Shown: one piece after another, positions 1-6,584 of the stretch | How the letters are laid out: each line of letters begins with the position of its first letter | Numbering within the stretch: the first letter of the stretch is position 1 | Assembly (NCBI GenBank): GCA_016934695.1 | Contig: JAFGSH010000094.1 | Coordinates: 1 to 7,124 of the forward strand | Length of the DNA: 7,124 nt | Source of the DNA: Deltaproteobacteria bacterium | GTDB taxonomy: Bacteria > Desulfobacterota > Syntrophia > Syntrophales > UBA2210 | Direction: 5' to 3' | Made by a program: the position numbers and the translations under genes | Notes under the pieces: model-generated | Databases searched by the model: none | Told to the model about the DNA's origin: nothing | The model's input: the letters and a program-made list of their open reading frames with translations, nothing else

Positions 1-3
1 CTA

Positions 4-9
4 TGTCAA
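4..9 (-). promoter_or_regulatory. Isolated -35-like hexamer after tsaB (window edge)
   Basis: TTGACA, the exact sigma-70 -35 consensus, reads on the minus strand 23 bases after the tsaB stop. The matching -10 would fall beyond the left edge of the window, so it cannot be confirmed. If real, it would drive the next gene downstream of tsaB. The 32 bases after tsaB hold no visible terminator and no convincing gene. Confidence 0.22.
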
Positions 10-32
10 CAATCTATCCGCTCCCGGGGGCA

Positions 33-716
33 TCACTCGTCTCCCGCGGCGTACGAGGAGCGGAGATAATAGGGAACCAGCGTCATCACATCAGACAGAT
101 CACCGCCCAGAAACTTCTTCCTTCCCGCGAGGCCGACCGCAGCCGCTCGCACCTGGTTGAAGCGCGACGGGGCAACGGATGATCTGACCGGGAGGATCTT
201 ATCAATGCGATCCCGGTACTTCTCCGCTCCATCGCCCAGGAAGACTATATCTCCACCCAACGAGTCCAGGAATTCATCCGGGCGCACGATTCGTTCACCG
301 AACATCTTTTCATGGGTGTCCGGACCGGAGATACGATACAACGCCGTGTATATCTCACCCCTCCCGGCATCCAGCATGGGACAGACGATAATCTGCCTGC
401 CTGTATATGCAATATTCAGGACGAGGGCATCCAGGGTGCAGACACCAATGACCGGTTTCTGCAGAACGAATGCCAGACCTTTCACGGTGCTGACGCCCAC
501 CCGCAATCCGGTGAAGGAACCGGGACCGACGGCAACGGCAAAGAGATCTATCTGCTCTTTTCCGATCCCTCCGGAGGCAAGCCCCCCCTCAATTGCCGGA
601 AGGAGTGTCTCCGCGTGGTTCCGCCCGGTACGGACAGAAAGCTCGGCCCGGATGTCATCGTCCTTGAGGAGTGCGACGCCCGTCGTAACGGAGGTATCCA
701 CGGCGAGCGTGATCAT
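33..716 (-). CDS. tsaB: tRNA threonylcarbamoyladenosine biosynthesis protein TsaB
   Basis: This 227-residue protein is a TsaB (YeaZ family) pseudo-kinase of the ASKHA fold. In the family it is the non-catalytic partner of TsaD, and with TsaE it helps transfer the threonylcarbamoyl group made by TsaC/TsaC2 to A37 of ANN-decoding tRNAs in the cytoplasm. Visible hallmarks are the N-terminal LAVDTS (residues 4-9), HAETLLP (34-40), the family signature GPGSFTGLRVG (64-74), DAGRGEIY (116-123) and a C-terminal PYYLR (215-219). The length is normal for the family. The ATG overlaps the rseP stop by four bases (ATGA), which implies translational coupling; the Shine-Dalgarno sequence is weak (GGGA, about 9 bases upstream). 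It is the last complete gene of the uppS-to-tsaB block. The product call is secure; membership of the same transcript is inferred from the overlap. Confidence 0.96.
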   Translation of the reverse strand: MITLAVDTSVTTGVALLKDDDIRAELSVRTGRNHAETLLPAIEGGLASGGIGKEQIDLFAVAVGPGSFTGLRVGVSTVKGLAFVLQKPVIGVCTLDALVLNIAYTGRQIIVCPMLDAGRGEIYTALYRISGPDTHEKMFGERIVRPDEFLDSLGGDIVFLGDGAEKYRDRIDKILPVRSSVAPSRFNQVRAAAVGLAGRKKFLGGDLSDVMTLVPYYLRSSYAAGDE

Positions 717-1789
717 GGTTGATATCCCAGTATCCGCACTATGTCGTTATAGAAGACAAAGAGCATCAGGAGGATCAGGAGAAAGAACCCTACCTGCTGC
801 GCGATCTCCCGCCATTTCGTGCTGATGGCCCTCCCGGTGACGGCCTCTATCAGGAAGAAGGTGATGTGTCCTCCGTCGAGGACGGGCAGGGGGAGAAGAT
901 TCAGCACTCCCAGGTTTACACTCAGTACCGCCATCAGAAATATGAACGGCACCAAGCCCTTGCGGACCTGCGTGCCGGCCATCTGAGCGATCAGTATGGG
1001 TCCGCCGAGTTCTTTCGGGGAAACGACACCCTGTATGATTTTTACGATGCCAACGCAGGTCAGCTTGGTCCACCCCCATGTCTGTTCCACCCCGGAAACA
1101 AGCGCTCCGACCGGACCCTTTCGTTCCAGGATCGTCTCCTCGGAGATGCCGACTCCGATCCGGTAGGTATCGATCTCTTCGCCGAAGACATTCGTTGATT
1201 TCATCGGCTGAGGGGTCACGCGCACATCGAAGACCTTCTCCCCCCGGCTCACCCGCATCTTGAGTTTCTCCCCCTCACTCTCGTCCACGGCACGGGCCAG
1301 CTCCGACCAGCGGGAAATCTCCCTGTCATTGATGGCAACGATTACATCTCCGCTGCGCATGCCTGCCCCAAAGGCCGGACTTCCTTCCTGCACGGCCCCG
1401 ATCATCGAGGTCGAAACGGGAACGCCGATGGCGTAGACGAGGGCAAAGGCGAGGACGGCGAAGAGGAAGTTGAAGAGGGGGCCCGCTGTCACGATCGCTA
1501 TCCTCTTGAATACCCCTTGTTTCAGAAAGGACCGTTTTTCATCTTCGGGGGGGAGGTCTTCCTCATCCTCCGATTCGCCCAGCATCTTGACATACCCCCC
1601 GAGGGGGATGGCGGAGAGGATATACTCCGTCTCTCCAACCTTTCTGCCGAGCAGTCTGGGCCCGAAGCCGAGCGAAAATTTCAGCACACCCACGCCGGAC
1701 CATTTCGCCACCAGGAAATGCCCCAGTTCGTGCACAAAGATCAACACCCCCAGCAGGATTATCACCGCCACAACACTGATGCCAATCAA
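713..1789 (-). CDS. rseP: RseP family intramembrane zinc metalloprotease (site-2 protease, M50B)
   Basis: This 358-residue inner-membrane protease is of the RseP/RasP type, which cleaves transmembrane anti-sigma factors and leftover signal peptides. The zinc site HELGH is at residues 20-24 inside the first membrane segment (about 5-26), and the third zinc ligand lies in NLLPLPVLDGGH (297-308), D305. GGYVKMLGE (64-72) and TAGPLFNF (101-108) are typical family motifs; TAGPLFNF opens the second hydrophobic segment. One PDZ domain spans about 128-195 (EGSPAFGAGMRSGDVI at 135-150). Hydrophobic segments near 281-300 and 333-347 finish the topology. E. coli RseP is about 90 residues longer with two PDZ domains; the single-PDZ form is common elsewhere. 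The start is TTG, inside a TTGA overlap with the dxr stop, preceded by AAAGGA at good spacing; no in-frame ATG or GTG start lies just upstream. The cognate anti-sigma substrate is not in the window. Confidence 0.95.
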   Translation of the reverse strand: MIGISVVAVIILLGVLIFVHELGHFLVAKWSGVGVLKFSLGFGPRLLGRKVGETEYILSAIPLGGYVKMLGESEDEEDLPPEDEKRSFLKQGVFKRIAIVTAGPLFNFLFAVLAFALVYAIGVPVSTSMIGAVQEGSPAFGAGMRSGDVIVAINDREISRWSELARAVDESEGEKLKMRVSRGEKVFDVRVTPQPMKSTNVFGEEIDTYRIGVGISEETILERKGPVGALVSGVEQTWGWTKLTCVGIVKIIQGVVSPKELGGPILIAQMAGTQVRKGLVPFIFLMAVLSVNLGVLNLLPLPVLDGGHITFFLIEAVTGRAISTKWREIAQQVGFFLLILLMLFVFYNDIVRILGYQP

Positions 1790-2949
1790 GAGATCATTCC
1801 TTTCTCTATTGTTTCAAGGGCCCTCGCCCGCGCCCACCTATCCGCCGCGAAGACATCCGCAATGCTGCCGATGTCCTTCGGTTGATGGGATGCAAGAACA
1901 TCTTCCACGAGGAGGGTGATACCCCTGAATCCGATCTTTCCTCCGGCAAAGGCCTCCACGGCCACCTCATTCGCCGCATTCAGGACCGCCGGAGCAGTTC
2001 CCCCCCTCCCGGCCGCCTCGTAGGCGAGATCCAGCGCCGGGAACCTTGCGGGGTCTGGAGGCAGAAACTCCAGCGTTCCAACATCGCATAGATCGAGAGA
2101 AGGTATCGCCTCCGGCACCCGCTCCGGATAGGCCAGAGCGTAGGATATAGGACCCTTCATGTCGGGGACCCCCATCTGCGCCACAACTGAACCGTCAACA
2201 TATTCCACCATCGAATGAACGATGCTCTGGGGATGGATGCAGACATCAATCCGTTCTCTGTCGATCCCGAACAGCCACATGGCCTCCATGATCTCAAGGC
2301 CCTTGTTCATCATAGTCGCGGAATCGATGGTAACCTTTCGCCCCATCTCCCAGTTGGGGTGTCTGAGCGCATCCTCGAGCCGCACGTCCGCAAACCTCTC
2401 CAGAGGAAGGGTGAGGAAGGGTCCTCCCGAGGCCGTCAGGATGAGCCTTCGCACCTCTTCCCTGTTGTGTCCCGCCAGACACTGAAAGACGGCGCTGTGT
2501 TCACTGTCGACCGGGAGGATCTTGACCCCGCGCGAGGCGGCCCGATCCATGACCAGTTTTCCCGCCATCACCATCGTCTCTTTATTGGCAAGCGCGATGT
2601 CTTTTCCCGCATCGATGGCCGTTATTGTCGGAGAAAGCCCCGCCGCTCCGGCCATGGCGGATACGACCATATCCACTCCCTCGTGCGATGCGACCCGGGC
2701 GCACCCGGCACCGCCCGACAGGATCTCAACGGCGGCAGACCCGAGCATATCGCGCAACCGGCGGGCATGATCTTCATCGATCACGGATATCACCTCCGGG
2801 CGGAATTGCTCTATCTGGCTCTTGAGGAGCGCAAGATTCTTCCCTGCGGAAAGGGCGAGCACCTTGAACCGCGAGGGGCTGCCGGCCACGATACCCAGGG
2901 TGCTCACCCCTATGGAGCCTGTTGATCCGAGTATGGACAAGGTTTTCAT
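1786..2949 (-). CDS. dxr: 1-deoxy-D-xylulose 5-phosphate reductoisomerase
   Basis: This 387-residue enzyme converts 1-deoxy-D-xylulose 5-phosphate to 2-C-methyl-D-erythritol 4-phosphate with NADPH, the committed step of the MEP isoprenoid pathway and the target of fosmidomycin. The NADPH loop GSTGSIG is at 8-14 and ANKE at 121-124. The metal-binding VDSEHSA is at 147-153 (D148, E150), followed by ASGGPF (173-178), HPNWEMG (197-203), TIDSATMMNKGLE (207-219, with E219 as the third metal ligand) and HPQS (239-242). All expected catalytic residues are present and the length is typical. The reading frame is open for 47 more codons upstream, but the start at 2947-2949 puts the Rossmann glycine loop at the usual distance from the N-terminus and gives an ATGA overlap with the cdsA stop, so I chose it. 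Its product line feeds the isoprenoid units used by UppS two genes upstream. Confidence 0.97.
   Translation of the reverse strand: MKTLSILGSTGSIGVSTLGIVAGSPSRFKVLALSAGKNLALLKSQIEQFRPEVISVIDEDHARRLRDMLGSAAVEILSGGAGCARVASHEGVDMVVSAMAGAAGLSPTITAIDAGKDIALANKETMVMAGKLVMDRAASRGVKILPVDSEHSAVFQCLAGHNREEVRRLILTASGGPFLTLPLERFADVRLEDALRHPNWEMGRKVTIDSATMMNKGLEIMEAMWLFGIDRERIDVCIHPQSIVHSMVEYVDGSVVAQMGVPDMKGPISYALAYPERVPEAIPSLDLCDVGTLEFLPPDPARFPALDLAYEAAGRGGTAPAVLNAANEVAVEAFAGGKIGFRGITLLVEDVLASHQPKDIGSIADVFAADRWARARALETIEKGMIS
1798..1803 (-). promoter_or_regulatory. Ribosome binding site of rseP, inside the dxr 3' end
   Basis: AAAGGA lies 8 bases before the TTG at 1787-1789 and is read as part of the EKG codons near the dxr C-terminus. 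Its spacing supports TTG as the rseP start. An ATG between the site and the TTG is in the dxr frame and would not give RseP. Confidence 0.75.
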
Positions 2950-3752
2950 CTGATCACTAGGACACGGTAGTAGTACACAAAGGGAATGAGAAAGAGGAGT
3001 GAATCCAAGCGGTCCAGTATCCCTCCGTGTCCCGGGAGGAGGGATCCGGAATCCTTGACCATTGCGGTCCTCTTGACTGTCGATTCGCACAGATCGCCCA
3101 GTTGACCGATAATGCTCCCCAGAAAACCGAGCGTTATCGCATGAATCAGGGGAAGGTCATGGAGGAAGAGGAGCTTGAACAGGACGCAACCGAGCATCGT
3201 GCCGGCAGTGGACCCCACTGCACCCTCTACCGTCTTCCCCGCGCTGACCGTCGGCATCAGTTTGGTCTTCCCCAGAGACGTACCGACATAAAAGGCGGAG
3301 ATATCACCCAGAAAAGCGGCACAGATAACAAAGAATATCCAGGTGATCCCGGCTTCGGAGCATCTGAGAAGAATGATGTACGACATGAGAAGAGGAATAT
3401 ACATAAAGCCGAAGACGACCCTGACAAGGGCCGTAAAATCGGCCTGGCCGTCTTTTGCCTTCAGGAGAAAGAGGAGGAAGACGATGATAAACGAGAAGGT
3501 GACCGCGGCGAACATCACCTGGATACCTCCCAGGTACGCCGACAGCGGTATCAGGAGGGCGATGATCAACCCTTCGGTCTTTTCCAGATAGTACTTCTCT
3601 CTGAAAACCATGACGTTGTACTCATAGACGCCCCAGGCTATGACCAGCGTTATTACGATGGAAAAGAGCAGGGAAGAGCCGTACAGGACAAGTGCAAAGA
3701 GCAGGGGGACCGCCACAATCCCGGTGAACCATCTTTTCGCATGGGGACCCAT
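2946..3752 (-). CDS. cdsA: Phosphatidate cytidylyltransferase (CDP-diacylglycerol synthase)
   Basis: This 268-residue polytopic inner-membrane enzyme condenses CTP and phosphatidic acid to CDP-diacylglycerol, the precursor of phosphatidylethanolamine, phosphatidylglycerol and cardiolipin. The C-terminal CdsA signature is intact at 224-250: STVKR (224-228), VKDSGSLLPGHGG (232-244) and DRLD (247-250), with the acidic and lysine residues used for metal and CTP binding. Further family motifs are GDISAFYVG (149-157) and SAGKTVEG (170-177). Several hydrophobic stretches (about 10-25, 27-42, 61-75, 79-98, 112-128, 137-150, 205-216, 252-263) give a multi-pass profile. The length is in the normal range. 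The ATG follows a G-rich Shine-Dalgarno stretch (six Gs at 3762-3767) directly after the uppS stop, with a 15-base gap. The stop overlaps the dxr start. Confidence 0.96.
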   Translation of the reverse strand: MGPHAKRWFTGIVAVPLLFALVLYGSSLLFSIVITLVIAWGVYEYNVMVFREKYYLEKTEGLIIALLIPLSAYLGGIQVMFAAVTFSFIIVFLLFLLKAKDGQADFTALVRVVFGFMYIPLLMSYIILLRCSEAGITWIFFVICAAFLGDISAFYVGTSLGKTKLMPTVSAGKTVEGAVGSTAGTMLGCVLFKLLFLHDLPLIHAITLGFLGSIIGQLGDLCESTVKRTAMVKDSGSLLPGHGGILDRLDSLLFLIPFVYYYRVLVIR

Positions 3753-3767
3753 ACCGTTACACCCCCC

Positions 3768-4496
3768 TCACAACTGATCGCTTATCAGGCCGAAACGCCG
3801 CTCTCTCCGCTGATAATCCACGATGGCTTCTATCAGATCATCCCGTGAAAAATCGGGCCACAGGACATCCGTGAAGTACAGTTCCGTATAGGCCAGCTGC
3901 CACAGGAGAAAATTACTCAGCCGGTATTCCCCGCTCGTCCGTATCAGCAGATCCGGATCGGGGATATCAGCGGTGTACAGGTAGCGCGAAAAAAAGTCTT
4001 TCGTGATCGTGTCTTCATCGATATCATTCTCCCTGAGGTCCCTGAGCACCCCTCTGACCGCGCGGATGATTTCGTCCCTGCCACCGTAACTCAGGGCCAG
4101 GTTCAAGACCATCTCATCGTTGACGGATGTCTCTTCTATCGCCCTCGCGAGGAGATTTCTGACCGTCTTGGGAAGCCTTTCGGTCTCCCCTATCACCAGC
4201 AGCCGTATGCCGGTCTCCTTCATCTCATTCAATTCCGACTTGAGGTATGCCTCCAAGAGCGAGGTCAATGCGTTGATTTCTCCCCTGGGACGCTGCCAGT
4301 TTTCAACCGAGAATGCATAGAGGGTAAGATACCCGATTTCCAGTTCGCGGCAGGTCTTGACCGTTGTTCGAACCGCGTCAGCACCCTTTTCGTGGCCTTT
4401 CACCCTATTCAGCCTGTTTTTTTTCGCCCACCTGCCGTTTCCGTCCATGATAATGGCGATATGACGCGGGAGCTTTTCCTTGATAATCCTGTGCAT
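3768..4496 (-). CDS. uppS: Isoprenyl transferase (undecaprenyl diphosphate synthase)
   Basis: This 242-residue cis-prenyltransferase adds isopentenyl diphosphate to farnesyl diphosphate to make the C55 lipid carrier for peptidoglycan and other envelope polymers; it is a soluble, membrane-associated dimer. Motif I MDGNGRWA is at 17-24 with the catalytic aspartate D18. Others are AFSVENW (61-67), the YGGRDEI block (137-143), DLLIRTSGE (182-190) and RLSNFLLWQ (192-200), with the diphosphate-binding arginines and serine in place. The length is normal for the bacterial C55 enzyme. The ATG has only a weak Shine-Dalgarno (GGA about 9-11 bases upstream), and no other in-frame start is available just upstream. 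It is the first gene after the frr terminator and so probably heads its own transcription unit. Codons 25-27 (AAA AAA AAC) form an A8 run. Chain length is inferred from family and context. Confidence 0.95.
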   Translation of the reverse strand: MHRIIKEKLPRHIAIIMDGNGRWAKKNRLNRVKGHEKGADAVRTTVKTCRELEIGYLTLYAFSVENWQRPRGEINALTSLLEAYLKSELNEMKETGIRLLVIGETERLPKTVRNLLARAIEETSVNDEMVLNLALSYGGRDEIIRAVRGVLRDLRENDIDEDTITKDFFSRYLYTADIPDPDLLIRTSGEYRLSNFLLWQLAYTELYFTDVLWPDFSRDDLIEAIVDYQRRERRFGLISDQL

Positions 4497-4518
4497 ATGA
4501 ACATTCCGATCTTGTGAT

Positions 4519-4547
4519 CAAGTACCACAGCACCCTGGCATTTTCAA
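4519..4547 (-). promoter_or_regulatory. Candidate promoter for the uppS block (weak)
   Basis: A sigma-70-like -35 hexamer TTGAAA (4542-4547, 5 of 6 matches to consensus) is followed after 17 bases by TACTTG (4519-4524), a poor -10 with only 2 of 6 matches. A start site near 4512 would leave a leader of about 15 bases before the uppS ATG. A promoter is expected somewhere in 4497-4583 because a terminator precedes uppS, but this particular placement is only the best of weak options. Confidence 0.28.
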
Positions 4548-4566
4548 CCGGTATCTTCAGGGCGCC

Positions 4567-4583
4567 ATGCGCACGCGGCGCAT
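4567..4583. repeat. Short GC-rich inverted repeat next to the frr terminator
   Basis: ATGCGC (4567-4572) and GCGCAT (4578-4583) are exact reverse complements around a 5-base loop. The repeat starts immediately after the terminator T tract in the direction of transcription. An alternative 5-bp pairing (4562-4566 with 4577-4581) overlaps it. It could be a secondary hairpin in read-through RNA or a protein-binding dyad in the uppS leader; the sequence does not decide between these. Confidence 0.5.
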
Positions 4584-4607
4584 AAAAAAGGGGCCCGCAG
4601 GCCCCTT
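4584..4607 (-). terminator. Intrinsic (rho-independent) terminator after frr
   Basis: On the minus strand an 8-bp perfect stem (AAGGGGCC paired with GGCCCCTT, arms at 4600-4607 and 4588-4595) closes a 4-base loop (4596-4599) and runs into a tract of six Ts (4584-4589, partly within the stem). It sits about 20 bases after the frr stop and points in the direction of transcription of all genes here. There is no T tract on the other side, so it works only for the minus strand. It divides the window into an rpsB-tsf-pyrH-frr unit and a uppS-cdsA-dxr-rseP-tsaB unit. How complete the termination is cannot be read from the sequence. Confidence 0.9.
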
Positions 4608-4626
4608 CATCCATCGCCGGTTTCTG

Positions 4627-5184
4627 TCATATCTCCATAATCTCGGCTTCTTTCGCAGCGAGAACCTTGTCCACCTTATCGGTATACTCATCGGTTATCT
4701 TCTGCACCTTGCCCTGGCAGTCGTGCATCGTGTCCTCCGATATATCGCCGTCGGTTTTCAGTTGTTTGAGGTCGTTGTTTGCATCCCTCCGGGCGTTCCG
4801 GAGCCGGACCTTGCACTCCTCGGCCATCTTCCGCACGACCTTGACCAGTTCCTTCCTCCTCTCCTCCGTCAGGGGAGGAATATTGATCCTGATTACCTTT
4901 CCGTCACTGTTCGGGACCAGCCCCAGCTCCGATTTCTGCACGGCCTTTCCGATAGCGTCCAGTGCCGCCTTATCCCATGGAGAGATAAGAATCAATTGGC
5001 CTTCCGGGGTGGAGAGGGTGGCAACCTGATTGAGAGGTGTCATGACACCATAATAATCCACCTTGATACCGTCGAGGAGCGCCACCGATGCCCTCCCCGT
5101 ACGCACTTTGCCAAACGATTTTTCGAGGGATTGGATATCCCCATTCATGACTTCATGCAATTGCTCGAATATCAGATCCGTCAT
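4627..5184 (-). CDS. frr: Ribosome recycling factor
   Basis: This 185-residue protein works with EF-G to split the post-termination ribosome complex. It has the full RRF layout: helical domain I made from the N-terminal helix and the two C-terminal helices, with a small domain II inserted in between (about residues 30-105). Recognisable family stretches are KVRTGRAS (26-33), [12 protein letters not shown] (42-53), ISPWDK (67-72), [16 protein letters not shown] (101-116) and RNARRDAN (129-136). The frame is open for another 37 codons upstream inside pyrH, but the start at 5182-5184 gives the standard RRF length, follows a G-rich Shine-Dalgarno stretch (5189-5195) and overlaps the pyrH stop as ATGA. 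A strong intrinsic terminator follows about 20 bases after the stop, making this the last gene of the rpsB-tsf-pyrH-frr block. Confidence 0.97.
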   Translation of the reverse strand: MTDLIFEQLHEVMNGDIQSLEKSFGKVRTGRASVALLDGIKVDYYGVMTPLNQVATLSTPEGQLILISPWDKAALDAIGKAVQKSELGLVPNSDGKVIRINIPPLTEERRKELVKVVRKMAEECKVRLRNARRDANNDLKQLKTDGDISEDTMHDCQGKVQKITDEYTDKVDKVLAAKEAEIMEI

Positions 5185-5906
5185 TTCTCCCCCCCTACGA
5201 CAACGGTGCCAATGGGCCTTCCACAGACAACCCCTTTGATATTCCCCCTCTTTTCGAGATTGAACACGATGAGAGGAAGGTTGTTGTCCCTGCACATGGA
5301 GACCGCGGTGGAATCCATTACCTTGAGATCCCTGGTCAAGACCTCGGTATAGGTTATCCGGTCGAAGATCAGGGCATCCTTTTCTTTCACCGGGTCCTTG
5401 TCATAGATGCCATCCACCTTGGTGGCCTTGAGGATGGCGTCAGCCTGTATCTCCATGGCCCTCAGAGAGGCCGCTGTGTCGGTCGTAAAATAGGGGCTTC
5501 CGGTCCCGCAGGCGAAGATGACCACTCTCCCCTTTTCCAGGTGCCGTGTCGCCCGCCTCTTGATGAACGGTTCCGCGATCTCCCGCATCTCGATGGCGGT
5601 CTGCACCCGTGTCGAGACCCCGTGATTCTCGAGGGCGTTCTGGAGAGCCAGACTGTTCATCACGGTGGCAAGCATACCGATGTAATCGGCGGATACCCTG
5701 TCGATCCCCTTGGTGCTTGCCTCCACTCCGCGAAAGATATTTCCGCCCCCGATGACGATCCCTATTTGGACACCGAGAGTATGGACGGCTTTGATCTCCT
5801 CCGCCACGAATTTCAGAACATCCGTGTCGATCCCGAAGGAACCCTTCCCCAAGAGCGCTTCGCCGCTCAGCTTCAGGAGAATACGCTTGTACAGGGGTTT
5901 ATCCAT
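5181..5906 (-). CDS. pyrH: Uridylate kinase (UMP kinase)
   Basis: This 241-residue amino-acid-kinase-fold enzyme phosphorylates UMP to UDP with ATP in pyrimidine nucleotide synthesis; bacterial members are hexamers, commonly activated by GTP and inhibited by UTP. Motifs seen are KLSGEAL (12-18), GGGNIFRG (53-60), [12 protein letters not shown] (73-84), [13 protein letters not shown] (134-146) and [13 protein letters not shown] (160-172). The length is normal. The ATG at 5904-5906 is the only reasonable start, because an in-frame stop lies three codons upstream; the Shine-Dalgarno sequence is poor (GGGA, 11-14 bases upstream). A 76-base spacer separates it from tsf; I find no convincing terminator or promoter there, only a 5-bp imperfect dyad and two CATAC repeats, so co-transcription with tsf is likely. 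The last codons form a G7 run that also serves as the frr Shine-Dalgarno. Confidence 0.97.
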   Translation of the reverse strand: MDKPLYKRILLKLSGEALLGKGSFGIDTDVLKFVAEEIKAVHTLGVQIGIVIGGGNIFRGVEASTKGIDRVSADYIGMLATVMNSLALQNALENHGVSTRVQTAIEMREIAEPFIKRRATRHLEKGRVVIFACGTGSPYFTTDTAASLRAMEIQADAILKATKVDGIYDKDPVKEKDALIFDRITYTEVLTRDLKVMDSTAVSMCRDNNLPLIVFNLEKRGNIKGVVCGRPIGTVVVGGEK

Positions 5907-5982
5907 GGTCGTTCAATCCCAGACACAGGAAGCTGCATGTATGGTTCGTATGGAAGGTCGGATCCGTGCTTTCCGATCCTTA

Positions 5983-6582
5983 TTATATATCCTCGCCCAG
6001 CTGGAATCGCGCGAATCTCCTCACAACGATATTCTCGCCGGTGTTGGCGATCATGTTGTTGACCAGCGTCTGGACCGTGATATCCATGTCCTTGACGAAT
6101 TTCTGGTTCAGGAGACACACCTCTTCGTAAAACTTGCCGATTTTGCCCTCGATGATCTTATCGACGACCTTCTCGGGTTTTCCCGACGCCAACGCTTGGT
6201 CGCGATATATCCCCCGTTCGCGCTCCATGACGGCCTCGGGGATATCTTCCGGCTTCAGATACGTGGGGTTTGCGGCGGCGATGTGCATGGCGATATCCTT
6301 GACCATCGCCCTGAAGTTGTCGGTCTTGGCGACAAAATCCGTCTCGCAGTTCACCTCGACCATGACCCCGATCTTACCGCCCATATGGATATACGCCTCT
6401 ACCATGCCGTCCTTCGCCGCCCGCGAAGATCTCTTGGTCGCGGCGGACAGGCCTTTCTTTCGGAGATATTCAACGGCCTTCTCAAAATCGCCGTCAGAAG
6501 AAGCAAGGGCTTCTTTGCAATCCATCATCCCCGCATTTGTCTTATCTCTCAGCTCTTTCACCATCGATGCTGTAATATTCAA
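5983..6582 (-). CDS. tsf: Elongation factor Ts
   Basis: This is the guanine nucleotide exchange factor that regenerates EF-Tu-GTP. At 199 residues it is the short form of EF-Ts, lacking much of the C-terminal part seen in the roughly 283-residue E. coli protein; short forms are common in several phyla. The N-terminal UBA-like domain covers about 3-40, with LRDKTNAGMMDCKEAL at 11-26 (N16 where many relatives have G), and the EF-Tu-contacting TDFVAKTDNF is at 81-90. The C-terminal stretch from about 140 resembles the end of the family core (QTLVNNMIAN at 171-180). The start is read as TTG at 6580-6582: it aligns with the usual EF-Ts N-terminus and lies 9 bases after a perfect AGGAGGT. The first in-frame ATG (codon 7) would be too far from that site. 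Only two bases separate it from the rpsB stop. Confidence 0.96.
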   Translation of the reverse strand: MNITASMVKELRDKTNAGMMDCKEALASSDGDFEKAVEYLRKKGLSAATKRSSRAAKDGMVEAYIHMGGKIGVMVEVNCETDFVAKTDNFRAMVKDIAMHIAAANPTYLKPEDIPEAVMERERGIYRDQALASGKPEKVVDKIIEGKIGKFYEEVCLLNQKFVKDMDITVQTLVNNMIANTGENIVVRRFARFQLGEDI

Positions 6583-6584
6583 GG

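Noticed and set aside
1..33. Ten-codon frame starting at an ATG that overlaps the tsaB stop
   Set aside because: It ends at a TAG at the window edge, has no own ribosome binding site and is too short to support.
2950..3090. N-terminal extension of dxr by 47 codons
   Set aside because: It would overlap cdsA by about 145 bases and push the NADPH glycine loop far from the N-terminus. The ATGA overlap start gives the normal family length.
3027..3848. Plus-strand open frame of 273 codons across cdsA
   Set aside because: Antisense to cdsA; its composition (rich in D, E, K, Q, R) is what is expected opposite a hydrophobic membrane protein gene.
4511..4522. Small dyad CTTG-N4-CAAG upstream of uppS as a possible operator
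   Set aside because: Arms of only four bases occur by chance, and no regulator gene is nearby.
5185..5295. N-terminal extension of frr by 37 codons
   Set aside because: It overlaps pyrH, has no RRF similarity and would exceed the very uniform 185-residue family length.
4567..5352. Plus-strand open frame of 261 codons across frr
   Set aside because: Antisense shadow of frr and the pyrH end. It begins in the inverted repeat next to the terminator and shows no recognisable domain.
5907..5982. tsf-pyrH spacer as terminator, riboswitch or attenuator
   Set aside because: Only a 5-bp dyad without a T tract and two CATAC repeats are present; nothing matches a known pyrimidine-responsive leader and 76 bases is short for one.
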